From Pohlia nutans (taxonomy: Eukaryota > Streptophyta > Bryopsida > Bryales > Mniaceae): DNA of 64,000 nt. Of the stretch, positions 52,991 to 63,718 are shown in pieces; positions within the stretch are counted from its first letter, which is position 1, and each line of letters starts with the position of its first letter. The position numbers and the translations under genes are program-made. The stretch spans positions 9,320,501-9,384,500 of the forward strand of contig CM040107.1 in NCBI GenBank assembly GCA_022496805.1, written 5' to 3'. Below the pieces are notes generated by a model, which was not told the DNA's origin, made no database searches, and was given only the letters and a program-made list of their open reading frames with translations.

Positions 52991-53240
52991 ATCACCATTT
53001 GATTCTCCTAGCGTTGGCTGAGGATCCTTATTATTTGATGCTTTGACAATTACAATACGTGTATTGTGAAAAAACATAATCAAGAATATCTGAAGAAAGA
53101 AGAAATAATACGGATTTGCATTACAAGGTAAATATGTCAACATACAGCTAGGCCAACGGTTTACAAATACGCCGTCCACGTGAAAAAGAGCGGCGTCCAT
53201 GAAGGTCACAAATGTCTACAGCTAGTAGCGGATAACGTGA
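52991..53240. other. Upstream of the methyltransferase gene, possible first exon
   Basis: A minus-strand frame (53209-52970) contains MTFMDAALFHVDGVFVNRWP and ends with an acidic, polar stretch (NKDPQPTLGESNGDNSDGKD) before a stop. It may be an upstream exon plus intron of the gene, but the splice pattern is unclear. Confidence 0.3.
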
Positions 53241-53622
53241 GTATTGGAGAACAAATTCAAGAGAGGAGGAAGTGAAGCGAATGAAGGAACTGGAAAAGCA
53301 GGGATGAACTCAAGAGGATCAGAAACAATAGCAAGGACATACTGTAGTGAAGAGGACGGAATATACTCCGGTAGAGAGGTGGGAACATACTCCGGTAGAG
53401 AGGTGGGAACATACTTATATACTCAGAAGGGAAAGAAGAAACAAACTTAAAAAAAGCGGTAGGAGTGAACTCAAGGGGAGAAGTAGGAACATTCTTGGGG
53501 GAGAGGAGGGAACGAACTCAGAGGAGGTGTGACAATGGGGAAGCGGGAATTGAAACTGGAAGAAAGGCGCTATCACCAAAACAGGAAAAAGGAGAAGACA
53601 AAGACAGGAGGAGAGGAGACAA
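53241..53622. repeat. GA-rich low-complexity tract with 24-bp tandem repeat
   Basis: Purine-rich plus strand. Two full 24-bp units with core ATACTCCGGTAGAGAGGTGG lie at 53363-53410, with a partial third. ORFs through it are compositional. Confidence 0.8.
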
Positions 53623-53790
53623 AGACCGAGGTACTAAAACTCAAGTCGAGTGATGTATGTCTAAACGAACAACCCAACAAAATCCTCGCAGATACAATAA
53701 ACATGATCAACACTATCATAGGCACTCAGATCAATAATCTCCACCGAAAATGTTGCATTGTCCGCAAAGGAATCCTACGACAATGATCAC
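53623..53790. repeat. Terminal direct repeat of gag-only element, copy 1
   Basis: About 168 bp, starting AGACCGAGGTACT and ending TGATCACAAA. It matches 56638-56809 with roughly 10 percent difference. In the orientation of the gag gene it begins TTTGTGATCATTG and follows an AGCAAAAGG tract that could serve as a polypurine tract. The other end (CTCGGTCT) lacks the usual CA, so calling it an LTR is tentative. Confidence 0.75.
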
Positions 53791-55680
53791 AAACCTTTTG
53801 CTAATCTCGCTCTCTAGGTTGAGCCAGCAATCGCGTTCGAGATGGCCTAGCTTTTTGCATCGGTTGCAAAATGCTCGTTTGGTAGTCTCGGCTCGCTTAG
53901 TGGTAGAGGTCGAGTCGGGTTCCTTGGGGAGTCCGCTTTCTGCGACCTTGGCCGATTTCTTGGCCAGGGCTACTGTTGATCTGGGTAGTCCAACTATGGC
54001 TACCTGTGGATACTTCAACAAACCAGCTCGGAAATTGCTTAGTAGGAAATTATCAGCTGGAAGGACCTCAAATTGGTTGACGAGTTTCATCATCTGCTCG
54101 TAGTAATTGTCAACCAATTCTTTGGCATCCTGTTTCATACTGCGGAAATTTAGGTAAGCCTTGTCGTCATTGTCGATATCTTGGTAGCGGTGTTTGAAGG
54201 CATTGAGAATGCCATGTAAGTCTTGGTGTGGGTAGGACGTTCGTTGAGTCGAGAACCAATTATAGTTTGCCCCATCGACTAGCGAATTTCCAAATAACGC
54301 TAGAATAATAGCCGCATCAGTTTCACCATTCAAAGTAAGGGCATTGAGAAATCGATGAACATGACTAATGACACACTTACCTTCCTTGTAGGTGGGCATA
54401 GCTACTGGTTTACGAGCAGTCGTTAGAGTCAGGAGTATTGCTGTTGGGTAGGAAGGCTGCTGCTAAATCTTGGCTGCAGGTACCAAATAGTCCATCGACC
54501 GAAGATTGTATAGTGCACACTGTTCTAGAGGGTCACCCTAGGAACCGCAAGATGCACACATGGTTCTGGTGGGTTGGTACTGGTTGAGAGTCGGCAGGAC
54601 TGATGGCTGGGAAGCTATCGGTCGACCGTAAGGGTTTTGTGGTAGAAGCCTGGTATAGGCCTGTGAAAACGATGGTTGGTTGATGGTCTGAATCATGGGA
54701 ATGCCTATTGCGGGCTGGTTTTGGTAACTAGGTGGTAGGCTAGTCCGAGGGGTCGACACTCTGGGAGTCGTGGTTTGGGCTAACCTAGACTGTTCTAGGT
54801 TTAGAACATTCGGCTCATGAGTATGAGTGCGAATATTCGGGAGAGTGGGTCAAGTTACAACCTGGTGTAGTCGTTGGTTAGATTGATAGATCTGTCTCAT
54901 CCTACCAACTAGGTTGGTCTGGAAGTCGTCTGGGCCAGTCGGATACTGGTTGTCGGTTCTAGGTGTCGCTGGTTGACTATTCATTTGACCAGGAGAACTA
55001 GGTTCCTGGTAAAATGTAGTCAACTGGTCCAGTCGACCTGGTTGAGATTCTGAGTGGAGTTGCTCAGACCCCGGGTTTTGGCTTTATAAGAGACCGGCAA
55101 GGCGGGAATCTTATTCGTCCCTACTACGACGTAGTTGATTTATCTCTAATTGTCGTTAATGCGAAATGATGGGAGGGTCGGTAGTGTACCTTACTAGTCT
55201 TTGATACGCACTGGAAGGTCGTTCCGGTAAGTCGAGTGGGTCGTCGGGGACCGTTCGTGGAGAAGTCGGGTTGGACATCGTCTGGAACGCCACAGTCGGG
55301 CGAGTAAACTGATGAACCGTGGTATACATGGTCAGTAGTATAGCCAGGGATCAGGTCGAGAGAGTTGGGATGCCTCGTCCCATTGGTACAAAAGTTTCGT
55401 GAAAAATGGTACCTTCCGGGGTATCCATCATTCCTTGTGTGAACTCCATGTAGTGTTGTAAGGAAGGGTCGGTAGAGGTTGATGCTGCTACTTGCCGCCG
55501 AATCTCGTATGTCGGTCGGGAATCCATTCCCGTAGTAGTATCGTGTACTACTACCGTCGGTGGAATGGTCTCCGACTGCAAGTTTCGCCACTCTCTCTGG
55601 AAATTGGGGTTAGAGAGCTAGTCGGCAGTTACCTCTATTGGTAAGGGGGAACCGGTAGCTCGTGTACGTGGTCGTTCCAT
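53791..55680 (-). pseudogene. Retrotransposon gag with CCHC zinc knuckle, broken
   Basis: The minus-strand start at 55680 gives MERPRTRATGSPLPIEV. A stop then falls about 20 codons in, followed by FQREWRNLQSETIPPTVVV. Frames then run with several stops through a Gln/Pro-rich part to a CASCG...C..Y block near 54540-54480. From 54399 there are about 200 open codons: a capsid-like region (ALFGNSLVDGANYNWFSTQR, LNAFKHRYQDIDNDDKAYLN, SMKQDAKELVDNYYEQMMKL), then FCNRCKKLGHLERDCW, a CX2CX4HX4C zinc knuckle. The frame continues into the terminal repeat. No protease, reverse transcriptase or integrase is present between the repeats, so the element is non-autonomous or internally deleted. Confidence 0.85.
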
Positions 55681-56637
55681 ACTAGTGATGCGGCAGTTAT
55701 CCGATCTAGATCTAGATCTGGATCTGAGATTTAGATCTGGATCTGCTAGGTAGGTGAGGCTCTGAGATCTGCTTGGCTAGTCTTTTGTGCTGGCCTAGTC
55801 GGTTGCTCTTTGGCACCGTAAGCCTTGTTCACAGACTGCTCTTACAGATTCCTGATCAGTAGCATTATCGACTGTAGACTACCATGGCCGATTGTCACAC
55901 ACAATGATCTCCGAGGCTCTTTACGGCTACTCGGGCTCTGGATTTTTCTGAAGACTATGATGTTCGTGTAGGAAGCAGATGGCTGTTGTTTCCCAGGGAC
56001 GTACAGCGCCTAGCGGTAGGCGATAGAATCAACTACTGACTAGCCCTACAGAAAGACTGGATTCTGAGCTGAACTTTGTATGATCGCTAAATGTTAAGGG
56101 GGTTTGCTAGGAACCGATTTTAAACGAATGAGACTACTTCTCGTAACACTACTCTACTCTAGACTAGTAAATAGAGATTTGAGAGAAGTAGTAAGAGGTT
56201 TCTAACGAAGGGGAAGGCACTTTCGACTAGGAAGAAACACTAGTATGCTTGTAAGTCGACTCCTATATACTCACAGACTACTGCAACTAACCAAGATGCA
56301 AACACAAAGAGCGATACAAGAGCAGGAAATGATACTACTACAGAAGTAGTCTAACATACTAGTGCACACATGAAGGTTTACAACAAGAATGAAGTACAAT
56401 GGAAGCTGCCAGTAAAGAAGATGTACAAAATGTATAGCAACACCTCTCTCAAAGAGAGGAAAAGTACATATAGGAGACTGGTCTAACAGTGTGGCAGACT
56501 GGTCGATCGGGATAGTCGGGTCGACCAGTCTGTACCAGCCTGTACTATTGGGTATCGCATACCGGGTCTATTCCTGCCGGGTATAGACTAGCCTACTCCT
56601 AGCCTAAGGGAATATCCAATGAATATTCGGTTAATAG
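55681..56637. other. Leader region of the gag-only element
   Basis: About 950 bp between the second terminal repeat and gag, without ORF support. Contains an AGATCTGGATCT-type simple repeat near 55700-55745. No convincing primer-binding site complementary to a tRNA 3' end was seen next to the repeat. Confidence 0.5.
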
Positions 56638-56809
56638 ACCGAGGTACTAGAACTCGAGGCGAGCGATGTATGTCTAAACTAACGACCTCGGCAACAAAAT
56701 CCTCGCAGATACAATAAACATGATCATCACTATCCTAGGCACTGAGATCAATAATCTCCACCGAGAATGTTGCATTGTCCGCAACGGAATCCTACGACAA
56801 TGATCACAA
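56638..56809. repeat. Terminal direct repeat of gag-only element, copy 2
   Basis: Starts AGACCGAGGTACT and ends TGATCACAAA. It matches 53623-53790. The two repeats bound a 3.2-kb element; no clear target duplication was seen outside them. Confidence 0.75.
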
Positions 56810-57769
56810 AGAAAATTATAAACATATTTACATCAATAGAAGAGGACCTCAGAACAAAATTTGAAAATTAAATCAATGCATACAAAAGACTAAATTCCTT
56901 AGGAACTGGAGACAGTGGAGGGGTCTAGGGCGTATCATGCTCCTGAACAACATTTTGGATCCCCGCAACGACATTTTAATCAACCTTCATTACGACATTC
57001 AAACAATGGATTAGAACACAAGCATATGAATATTCATTTCACAATGATGTTTGACAGACATTTTAGCAGGCATTATCTGCATTCATTATTTGTAGACATT
57101 TAAGCAGACTTTACTGTCAGACATTGAAGTAGACATTATTCGCAGACATTTAAGCGAACAATAGTCTTGGGAGTGGTGCGCCATTCACAATTTATTTAAA
57201 TATATTTTAAAAAGCCGGGATGCCCCACGGCGGGCGTTGCCGGCCCTGGCCCCCTGGGGTCTTCGTGGTTTTCAAGTTTTAAAAAAAAAATTGAACACCA
57301 CGTCGCCACGCCGCACGGTGGCGCCTTGGCGTGAAAACGACAGAGGCCCGAGGAAGGGCGGCGTCGGCGCCGCCCTTTTTAGGGCCCTCGTGGTTTTCAA
57401 TTCCATTTTAGAAATTTTTTAATACCACGACATTATGTATCACTTTTTTAAATTTGTTTTGGAATGTTTTGAGGCATACCAAGCCACTGGGCGCTGCATG
57501 ACGTTGACTGCGACGCATTCCTTTCGGGCTACTCAAACTTGCTACGCGCGCTGTGCCTCCAGGTGGTCCGCCAAAAACGCTCGACATGGGTGCTCTTTTG
57601 CCACTCACCATCTTTGCGCACTGCATCACGCAATTTTGAGATTAAACTTTGGAAAACTTCTTTGGAAAATTAACTTCTTTGAGAATAAAATGTGTCATAC
57701 TTTTGGCACTAATGCCACAAAGGTCACTTTAATATACTTTTGGCCACGAGCAAGTTACACGAGCTTTGT
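56810..57769. other. No gene seen
   Basis: Includes short AGACATT-type repetition at 57050-57150. A GC-rich patch at 57215-57390 contains two copies of CTTCGTGG/CCTCGTGGTTTTCAA. No coding support. Confidence 0.35.
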
Positions 57770-58215
57770 CTCCAAGAGCTGAGTCTACACGAGTTGAGTC
57801 TATAGGGCGAGTTACACGAGCTGACTGTACACAAGCTGAGTCTACACTCCCTAAACGACCGGCCACACAAGCTGAGCCTCCACTCTATTCACAAGTTTGA
57901 GTATTGATTCCGTGTAATCAGCCGCCATAGTGGTCATAGAGCCTTGACACACACTTTAAAACTCAAACTTGAAGCAATCGATGTAAATCTACTTGAAGCA
58001 ATTAATGTAAATCTACAAGCTACACGGAATCAACATTGTCGAGCTATACGACATCATTGAACACTGACGAGCTTCACTGCTCGTACATCCAGCAAGAATT
58101 TGTCATAACACAATCACACTATCAGTGACGAGCTACACAAGAATAACATTGTCGAGCTACACGGCAAACAACATTGTTGAGCTACACGGCAATCAACACT
58201 GCCGTGCTACACGAG
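57770..58215. repeat. Irregular tandem repeats with GAGCTACACG core
   Basis: Many copies of an ACACGAGCT / GAGCTACACGGCAA core spaced 15-30 bp. Most regular at about 58130-58215, where AACATTGTCGAGCTACACGG-type units repeat with a ~27-bp period. Non-coding. Confidence 0.75.
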
Positions 58216-58489
58216 AATAATCAGCTGAAGAGTTCAAAAGTAAGCACATCCTGGTGCGATCATTATAAGCTGGCATATCTTGATGCGGTGGTCTTACGAT
58301 TGAAGAATTTGGGCACACTTGCCATCCTCGAGTTCTGGCTCAAGTCTTATTGCGATGAGGGAAGCGAATGAACGCGTGCAGGAAATTTTGGGAATCCTGG
58401 TAACCAATCGCACATTGGAAGACTTGCTCGCAAAAGTTTGATGCTGAGGATGAGGACTATAGCGTATGTAGTGAGGTGTGTGAGGACCA

Positions 58490-58625
58490 GCACAATTGTC
58501 CCGAGGAAATGGGGCGAGGTGGGACAAAGTGGCGGCGAGGTGGCAGCACATGGGACGAGGTGGCGGCAAAATAGGCGCAAGGTGGTGGCAAAATGGGGGC
58601 GCCAGTTGAGGAGCCGGAGTAGATA
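58490..58625. repeat. GGTGGCGGCA-type minisatellite
   Basis: Diverged tandem units containing GAGGTGG and GGCGGCAAAAT / GTGGCAAAATGG words. Compositional ORFs cross it on both strands. Confidence 0.6.
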
Positions 58626-59618
58626 AGAGCAGCCAGTGTAGGTAAGAGGGTTTAGTATCGAGGTTATGGAACGGAGTAGAAAGGAACCAGCGTAGGTAAA
58701 TAGATAGGGTTTGAATCTGTGAACTCGACGCTTGAATTGCCGGGTAAATTACGAGATCACAAAGAACAAAATGGTCACGTTGTTCTACTAATTACAAACC
58801 AAATCCAATTTTAGATTAACATACATTTGGTCATGAAAGTTTGTACACCATAAAATTATATCTGATTGTCTGAAGTTAAATGATATGGATTCAATTGTGA
58901 TACTCAGAGAGTGTTAGATGGACGGGTGAGACTTAAATAAATTTAGTGCCCATGTATTATATTTCTGCAGTTAGGAAAGCACCAAAACGATATTCCTAAA
59001 AACCTTGGGTCTATTTAAACTTTGGAATCCTTGCTTCCAATATTTGATAGCTCAAAAGAGATGTAAACAATATTCACTTACATGGAGATCACTGACGACT
59101 TTGGAATTCAGTGTCTCAGTTGAGGGCGCTCCTCTGGTGTTCAGTGCATTCACTATTTTGCTTCTAATATCGCTCGCAAATTCCACAACGTCCACCGCAC
59201 GAAAATGGATAGCCTTTGGGACCGCACAATCAACTTCGACTACCCTTGATCTTGTCCTCTTTTGCCTCATTTGGCTTGCCTCAAGCTCCTTCCTAGTTGA
59301 GAATACAACCTTTGGTTTCCTTCTTTTCTTGTTTTGCACCTTCTAACTCTGTCGCTCTCTATTACGGTCTTCACGTTCCATCTGTCCTATACTTGCAGTA
59401 AAACATCAGATTTCTAAGTCCCACTACTAGTCCACATTACTTTATGCAATTCTACAAATCCTACAGTAACATCTGCACCGTCTCATAATCTACTTTGTCT
59501 AATAGCATCAGCCCTTAAAATTGAAATCATAACCTAAAGTGCCTCTACCAAAGTGAAGAGAAAGCTCTCGTAGCAAGTGTGGTTCACAAAGGAAATGATC
59601 AATCACACTCATTCTCTT
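58626..59618. other. No confirmed gene
   Basis: One minus-strand frame (59339-59052) starts with a basic MQNKKRRKPKVVFSTRKELE. Its remaining ~75 residues look protein-like, but I recognise no family and no splice partners are clear. The rest is non-coding. Confidence 0.3.
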
Positions 59619-60249
59619 CATCAGGAAATTCCGACCCCACTGATTCTGCACTGATTCAGTGCGTTTATCGTTAAACACTGATTCTGCACGTCATACGTGC
59701 ATTTAGAAGTGTCATTACGGTACGGAAGTGACATGCATTACTAGAGTGTCGATGCAGTGTCTTTTCAATGATTATCAAAAAAGTGTTGTTTCCGCACGAA
59801 AGTCGTGCTTGACGGAATCCGTGCATTAATCGTGTATTTACATCACATGGCTGATAAGACACGGATAACGTGCGGTTTTAGTTAATGCGAATTCAGTATT
59901 GTATACGTATCATATTAATGCCATTTATTATATTCGTGCGATTTCAGTATCTATTATAATGCAAATTATTTTCGTACGACATCCGTGTACAATATTTTAA
60001 TATATATTTTGGAATCTTTTGGAATCTTTCAAAATATTTTTTATTATTTTGGAATATTTTGGAATATTCCAAGAATCTTCTTTAAATTATACTTCCGGTT
60101 TAATTTCCCAAAACATTTTTAGATCTTCATTTATAGAGTTTAGAAGCAATACACATTAAAATTTCAAAGAAATAACATTTTATATTTTTAGGATTCAAAT
60201 TTGGAATTATTGGTTATCATTGTACTTTTCATCATAGGAGCAAAAAAAA

Positions 60250-60597
60250 ATAGCTCACAACCACCATGATTTTGGCAAAAAATAAAAAAATTCAAAATAT
60301 TATGAAAAAAATCCTAGATATAGAAAACGTCCTGCATAATCTAGTGCAAAAAAAAAAATTGGAATTTTTTTTTTTTTCACATAGTTAAAAACATTCAAAG
60401 TCTACTGAAAAAAAAAAACAGCTCACAGCTATGATCTGCCATCACGATTTTGGCAAAAAATTAAAAAATTCAGAATATTATGAAAAAAATCCTAGATATA
60501 GAAAAAGTCCTGCATAATCTAGTGCAAAAAAAAATTTGGAAAAAAAGTTTTTTTCACATAGTTAAAAACATTCAAAGTCCGCTGAAAAAAAAAATTT
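60250..60597. repeat. Tandem duplication of ~175 bp
   Basis: Two units (about 60250-60418 and 60419-60597). Each has GATTTTGGCAAAAAAT, AAAAAAATCCTAGATATAGA, TCCTGCATAATCTAGTGC and TTCACATAGTTAAAAACATT in the same order, separated by A- and T-runs. Confidence 0.85.
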
Positions 60598-60636
60598 GAT
60601 AATTACCAAAAGAGTTCCATTCTATGCATGAAGAGT

Positions 60637-60785
60637 TTGGGGTGGTTTGGTGGTTTGGAACTTGATTAGCTACCGGGAGGTTGAGAGTTCAAATCCCATC
60701 GTTGGCGACAGAGCTTGGGAAGCTATGGTGGGCCCCACCACATGTGCGGGCAATTTCCGTGTAGTTGAAGTGGGGTAGCGAGGAA
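60637..60785 (+). mobile_element. tRNA-derived SINE-like sequence
   Basis: An A-box-like TGGTTTGGTGG (60643-60653) is followed about 40 bp later by a B box GTTCAAATCCC (60687-60697), an RNA polymerase III promoter layout. The sequence does not fold as a functional tRNA: no acceptor stem is evident. A GC-richer body follows to about 60785 and then AT-rich DNA, as in plant SINEs. Its ends and target duplication are not clear. Confidence 0.5.
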
Positions 60786-61176
60786 AATAATTATTTTATA
60801 TTTTTTAATATTTTATTTTATTTTATATTTTTTAATAATACTATTTTGATCAAATTTAGATATAAAAAGAAAAGAAAATCTAGATATGGAAAAGATGATG
60901 TCGCACGAAAAACGCACTGAATCAGTGTAGTTTTAAAGACGATTAAAACACCACATTTGACGACTATAAAGAGTGCTGAATTCATACTTTTTCAATGGAT
61001 GTATCAATCGTGTCGAATCAGTACTATATCCGCTTGTACGAACATCGTGTCATATCAGTGTAGTTGCGATGAATGACGCAACGATGCGGAATCAATGCGA
61101 AAATCGTACGAACCCTTGAAATATCGGAAATCGCACTGAATCAGTGCAGAATCAGTGGGGTCCGAAATTCCTGATG

Positions 61177-61864
61177 TTGTACGAGTTGCTAAGAATATTT
61201 GAACAGTGGGCCCAAACTCTATAGCTGTCCGTTCATCCTTCCTTACCTACGTCAAGTCTAGTGTAGACAGCTCCCCTAAGTTTGCTGACAGCTATTGAAA
61301 GTTTGCCGGCGGGCTCCCCAACTATGTTAAGTTGTTAGCCAAAGTTTCAACTTAAATTTTTAATAGCCAATTTCTTTATGGCTCAATCAATTTGACATTG
61401 TCTCTTCATTTAGTTGTCTATAGACGTCTTTAAGATATCTTAAATTTTGTGTAGATCTAATTTTGGGTATACAAGCAAATGAATGTTCTTATTTTGTCCG
61501 CACTAATATTCAAATTTTTTCTACCATGTCTCTGTCGACTATCTTCGCATTACATTACCTCACTGTTTGCATTCATTAGTCCTAAGAACTTTATCATTTG
61601 TTAATTTTATACAAAATCCCATTGATCTTGATATAATAGCTTGCAAAAGTCCTATCAACTTTGGAAGTTAGCTCTTGTCGATTTTCTTTCCTTTTTCAAA
61701 TGCTCACTTGAGTTTCTTTCCAATATCTTTAATCTCTTAATAGAAGGTGATACTCCTTGCAGGTTTGAAGAATTGACTTAGAGACTCCATTTGGATCGAA
61801 GCACCGACAATTATTCTATGCTATGGACGATTGGTAGGTCTGTCCAAATGAGATACCGTGTTGA
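61177..61864. other. No gene seen
   Basis: Ordinary AT-rich DNA without recognised features. Confidence 0.35.
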
Positions 61865-62270
61865 CAATTTGCAGGGGGCTGTCGAAATGTGGATGAACAA
61901 AGTGCAGTGTTGTGAAGACTAAAGTGTCGACATCTCTATCCTGCGCTTGGAGAAAGGCATTCTTGCTCAATATGATTTCCCGTTTGGAATTTGGGATATC
62001 TATCCTCCGCCTCCTGATTTGTAGACGTTGATATGGTGTCATTATGTTTGCGAGATACAGAGATTTCCCAATCCGTGCAATGTCCACTGCGAGGATGTTC
62101 AAATCGTGCCCAATGCCATCTTCGATGCTGTCGAAGAGCACTTCGACAACAAACCCAAGCCTATATTTTGGGATTCCATTCTTGACGTCACGGACATCTT
62201 GGAATTGAATTTGATGACGACGAGTCCTTCTATTCCTCCCCGGTGCAAGGCGTAATTTAGACATCTCGTT
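61865..62270 (+). pseudogene. Unidentified coding remnant
   Basis: A forward frame interrupted by two stops reads GAVEMWMNKVQCCED, SVDISILRLEKGILAQYDFP, FGIWDIYPPPPDL, then WCHYVCEIQRFPNPCNVHCE and PNAIFDAVEEHFDNKPKPIF, ending DILELN. The even, protein-like composition across about 130 codons and the stop-only damage suggest a real former gene. I do not recognise the family. It may belong with the block at 62669-63718. Confidence 0.4.
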
Positions 62271-62668
62271 CGGTAGAGGCAAAAAGTACAATTCAAATGG
62301 AGTTGTCAGTAGCAATCTTTAGCCTAAGAAAAATCACTATATCTATATTGGGAGCTGTGATGAAGCTTCTAAAGTATTGAATATAAGCATCGCTTGCAAC
62401 GTGCATGAACTTAGCCTCCATTTTGCCTCCATTGACAACATATTCTATGATGTTGTCATTTCTAATTACTTATTCTCATGGGACGTGTTCACCTTTTATA
62501 GATTAGGAACTCCAATTAATTTTCAATCTTCATTCATGGTTCATTATAGCTTCAGTACAAGCTACCTACTTTCTCAGCTGTCAAAAAATTAGCGTCTACA
62601 ATGTTTATGCAGCCCTCTTTAACATAATTTGACACACTCTGCGATTAAAGTGACAATAGTGGAAAGTA

Positions 62669-63313
62669 GTGGGACATTGTCATGGAAAGCAGTGCAGAAT
62701 GGCTTCAATTCAATTTGAAGGTGATGAAGTCCCTGTAGTGGTTCCCGTAGGCAATGAGGGGTTTTTTAGGGTCCCCTCTAATCACCTCACCATCCGTTTC
62801 GGAATCGCAAAGACGTCTAGCATGCTGACTAAAGAAGTTTTACACAATTACAGAATAGTGAAAGAGGCTGTCATGCAGGCTAGATGTGAGGATCGCGATC
62901 GTTATTACTGGCTCCTTCACCGTAGTCAGTATAGAGCGTATGGTATGACACCATCTCAGTTAGCAGCCTCCACTGAGATCCTAGTTAACCACTCTATTAT
63001 TTCTATTGTAGAAGCTCTAATTTGTGCCACGCACTGTTTCCAAACTCCCCAAACTTCTCGATCAGCTGCTGAGATCATGCTTAATCTCCACAAAGTAAAA
63101 AAAGAGCACGTCCCTGCGATTGTAGAACTCTCTAGCAAGTCGGAAAGAGAGACACCTGCCGAGTGTAGGTCTATCGACGGAAAGACATTGAGTCCATGCC
63201 CGGTGCCTCATCAGTCCACTTTCCGCACACCATGTAACAGTCCATCTTCTTCCTTGTTGTCTCGACCTCCTCTCTATCCTGCTTCTTCTGATTCTCTCAG
63301 TATCATGCAATGA
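62669..63313 (+). CDS. Unidentified 214-residue ORF, TE-like
   Basis: Open for 214 codons. A second Met (MASIQF, codon 11) is an alternative start. The first 160 residues look globular (FRVPSNHLTIRFGIAKTSSM, VKEAVMQARCEDRDRYYWLL, TEILVNHSIISIVEALICAT) and the tail is Ser/Pro-rich. The next 400 bp continue as a similar coding block with stops, so this is probably the 5' part of a larger TE or repeat-family gene. No known domain is assigned. Confidence 0.45.
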   Translation: MGHCHGKQCRMASIQFEGDEVPVVVPVGNEGFFRVPSNHLTIRFGIAKTSSMLTKEVLHNYRIVKEAVMQARCEDRDRYYWLLHRSQYRAYGMTPSQLAASTEILVNHSIISIVEALICATHCFQTPQTSRSAAEIMLNLHKVKKEHVPAIVELSSKSERETPAECRSIDGKTLSPCPVPHQSTFRTPCNSPSSSLLSRPPLYPASSDSLSIMQ

Positions 63314-63397
63314 CTTAAACAAATGCATTGCATTCTTGGCTGTCAAAACAATTTGGCCTAGATTGATTTCGATGCCATCGAATATCAAAAAATTTAG

Positions 63398-63718
63398 TTC
63401 CTGCCGCCCACGTTTGATGGGGATGTTGATTTCGAATTGCCGCCATATTGTGGAGGTGTTCATTCCTCGAGTGCTAAAAGCATGGAAGGAATAGACAAAC
63501 GCTATGACGGTCATGCCTAGATGCGCTCTCTCGTGTCTAACATTAACAATAATTTGGAGCTCAAGTTTAGAAGGTCAGGGTGCGTGGACCATCTTTGTTG
63601 TGAAAATGCTGAATGTGATTATCTCAAACGCACTTCCAAGAAGAATGAGACAAATTGGACCGGTACAACCATAAATCCATTCTATGTAGGTCTAGACCCA
63701 CAATCAGATCAACTCTAG
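63398..63718 (+). pseudogene. Cys-rich, zinc-finger-like coding remnant
   Basis: The frame reads FLPPTFDGDVDFELPPYCGG, SAKSMEGIDKRYDGHA, then TAG (where Trp is likely), then a 65-codon open run. That run includes FRRSGCVDHLCCENAECDYL with clustered Cys/His, and NETNWTG. The Cys/His spacing suggests a metal-binding DNA-binding domain of the GCM/FLYWCH/WRKY style found in MULE-like proteins, but I cannot assign it. It probably continues the ORF at 62669. Confidence 0.45.

Larger units (their letters stand above)
59619..61176. mobile_element. 1.56-kb inverted-repeat element, no coding sequence
   Basis: The left end CATCAGGAAATTCCGACCCC continues with ACTGATTCTGCACTGATTCA. The right end is the reverse complement with about two mismatches over roughly 44 bp. 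GAATCAGT/ACTGATTC and CGTGC/CGTACG words recur in both subterminal regions. The interior carries a tandem duplication and a tRNA-like SINE. No transposase is present and no target duplication could be recognised, so the superfamily (MULE, hAT or other) is open. Confidence 0.75.

Noticed and set aside
59052..59339. Ribosomal protein L22-like exon on the minus strand
   Set aside because: A basic N-terminus and a VDCAVP phrase are suggestive, but the rest does not follow the family and no other exon was found.
60637..60720. Functional tRNA gene
   Set aside because: A- and B-box-like sequences exist, but there is no matching acceptor stem or clear anticodon arm, so SINE-like is the better call.
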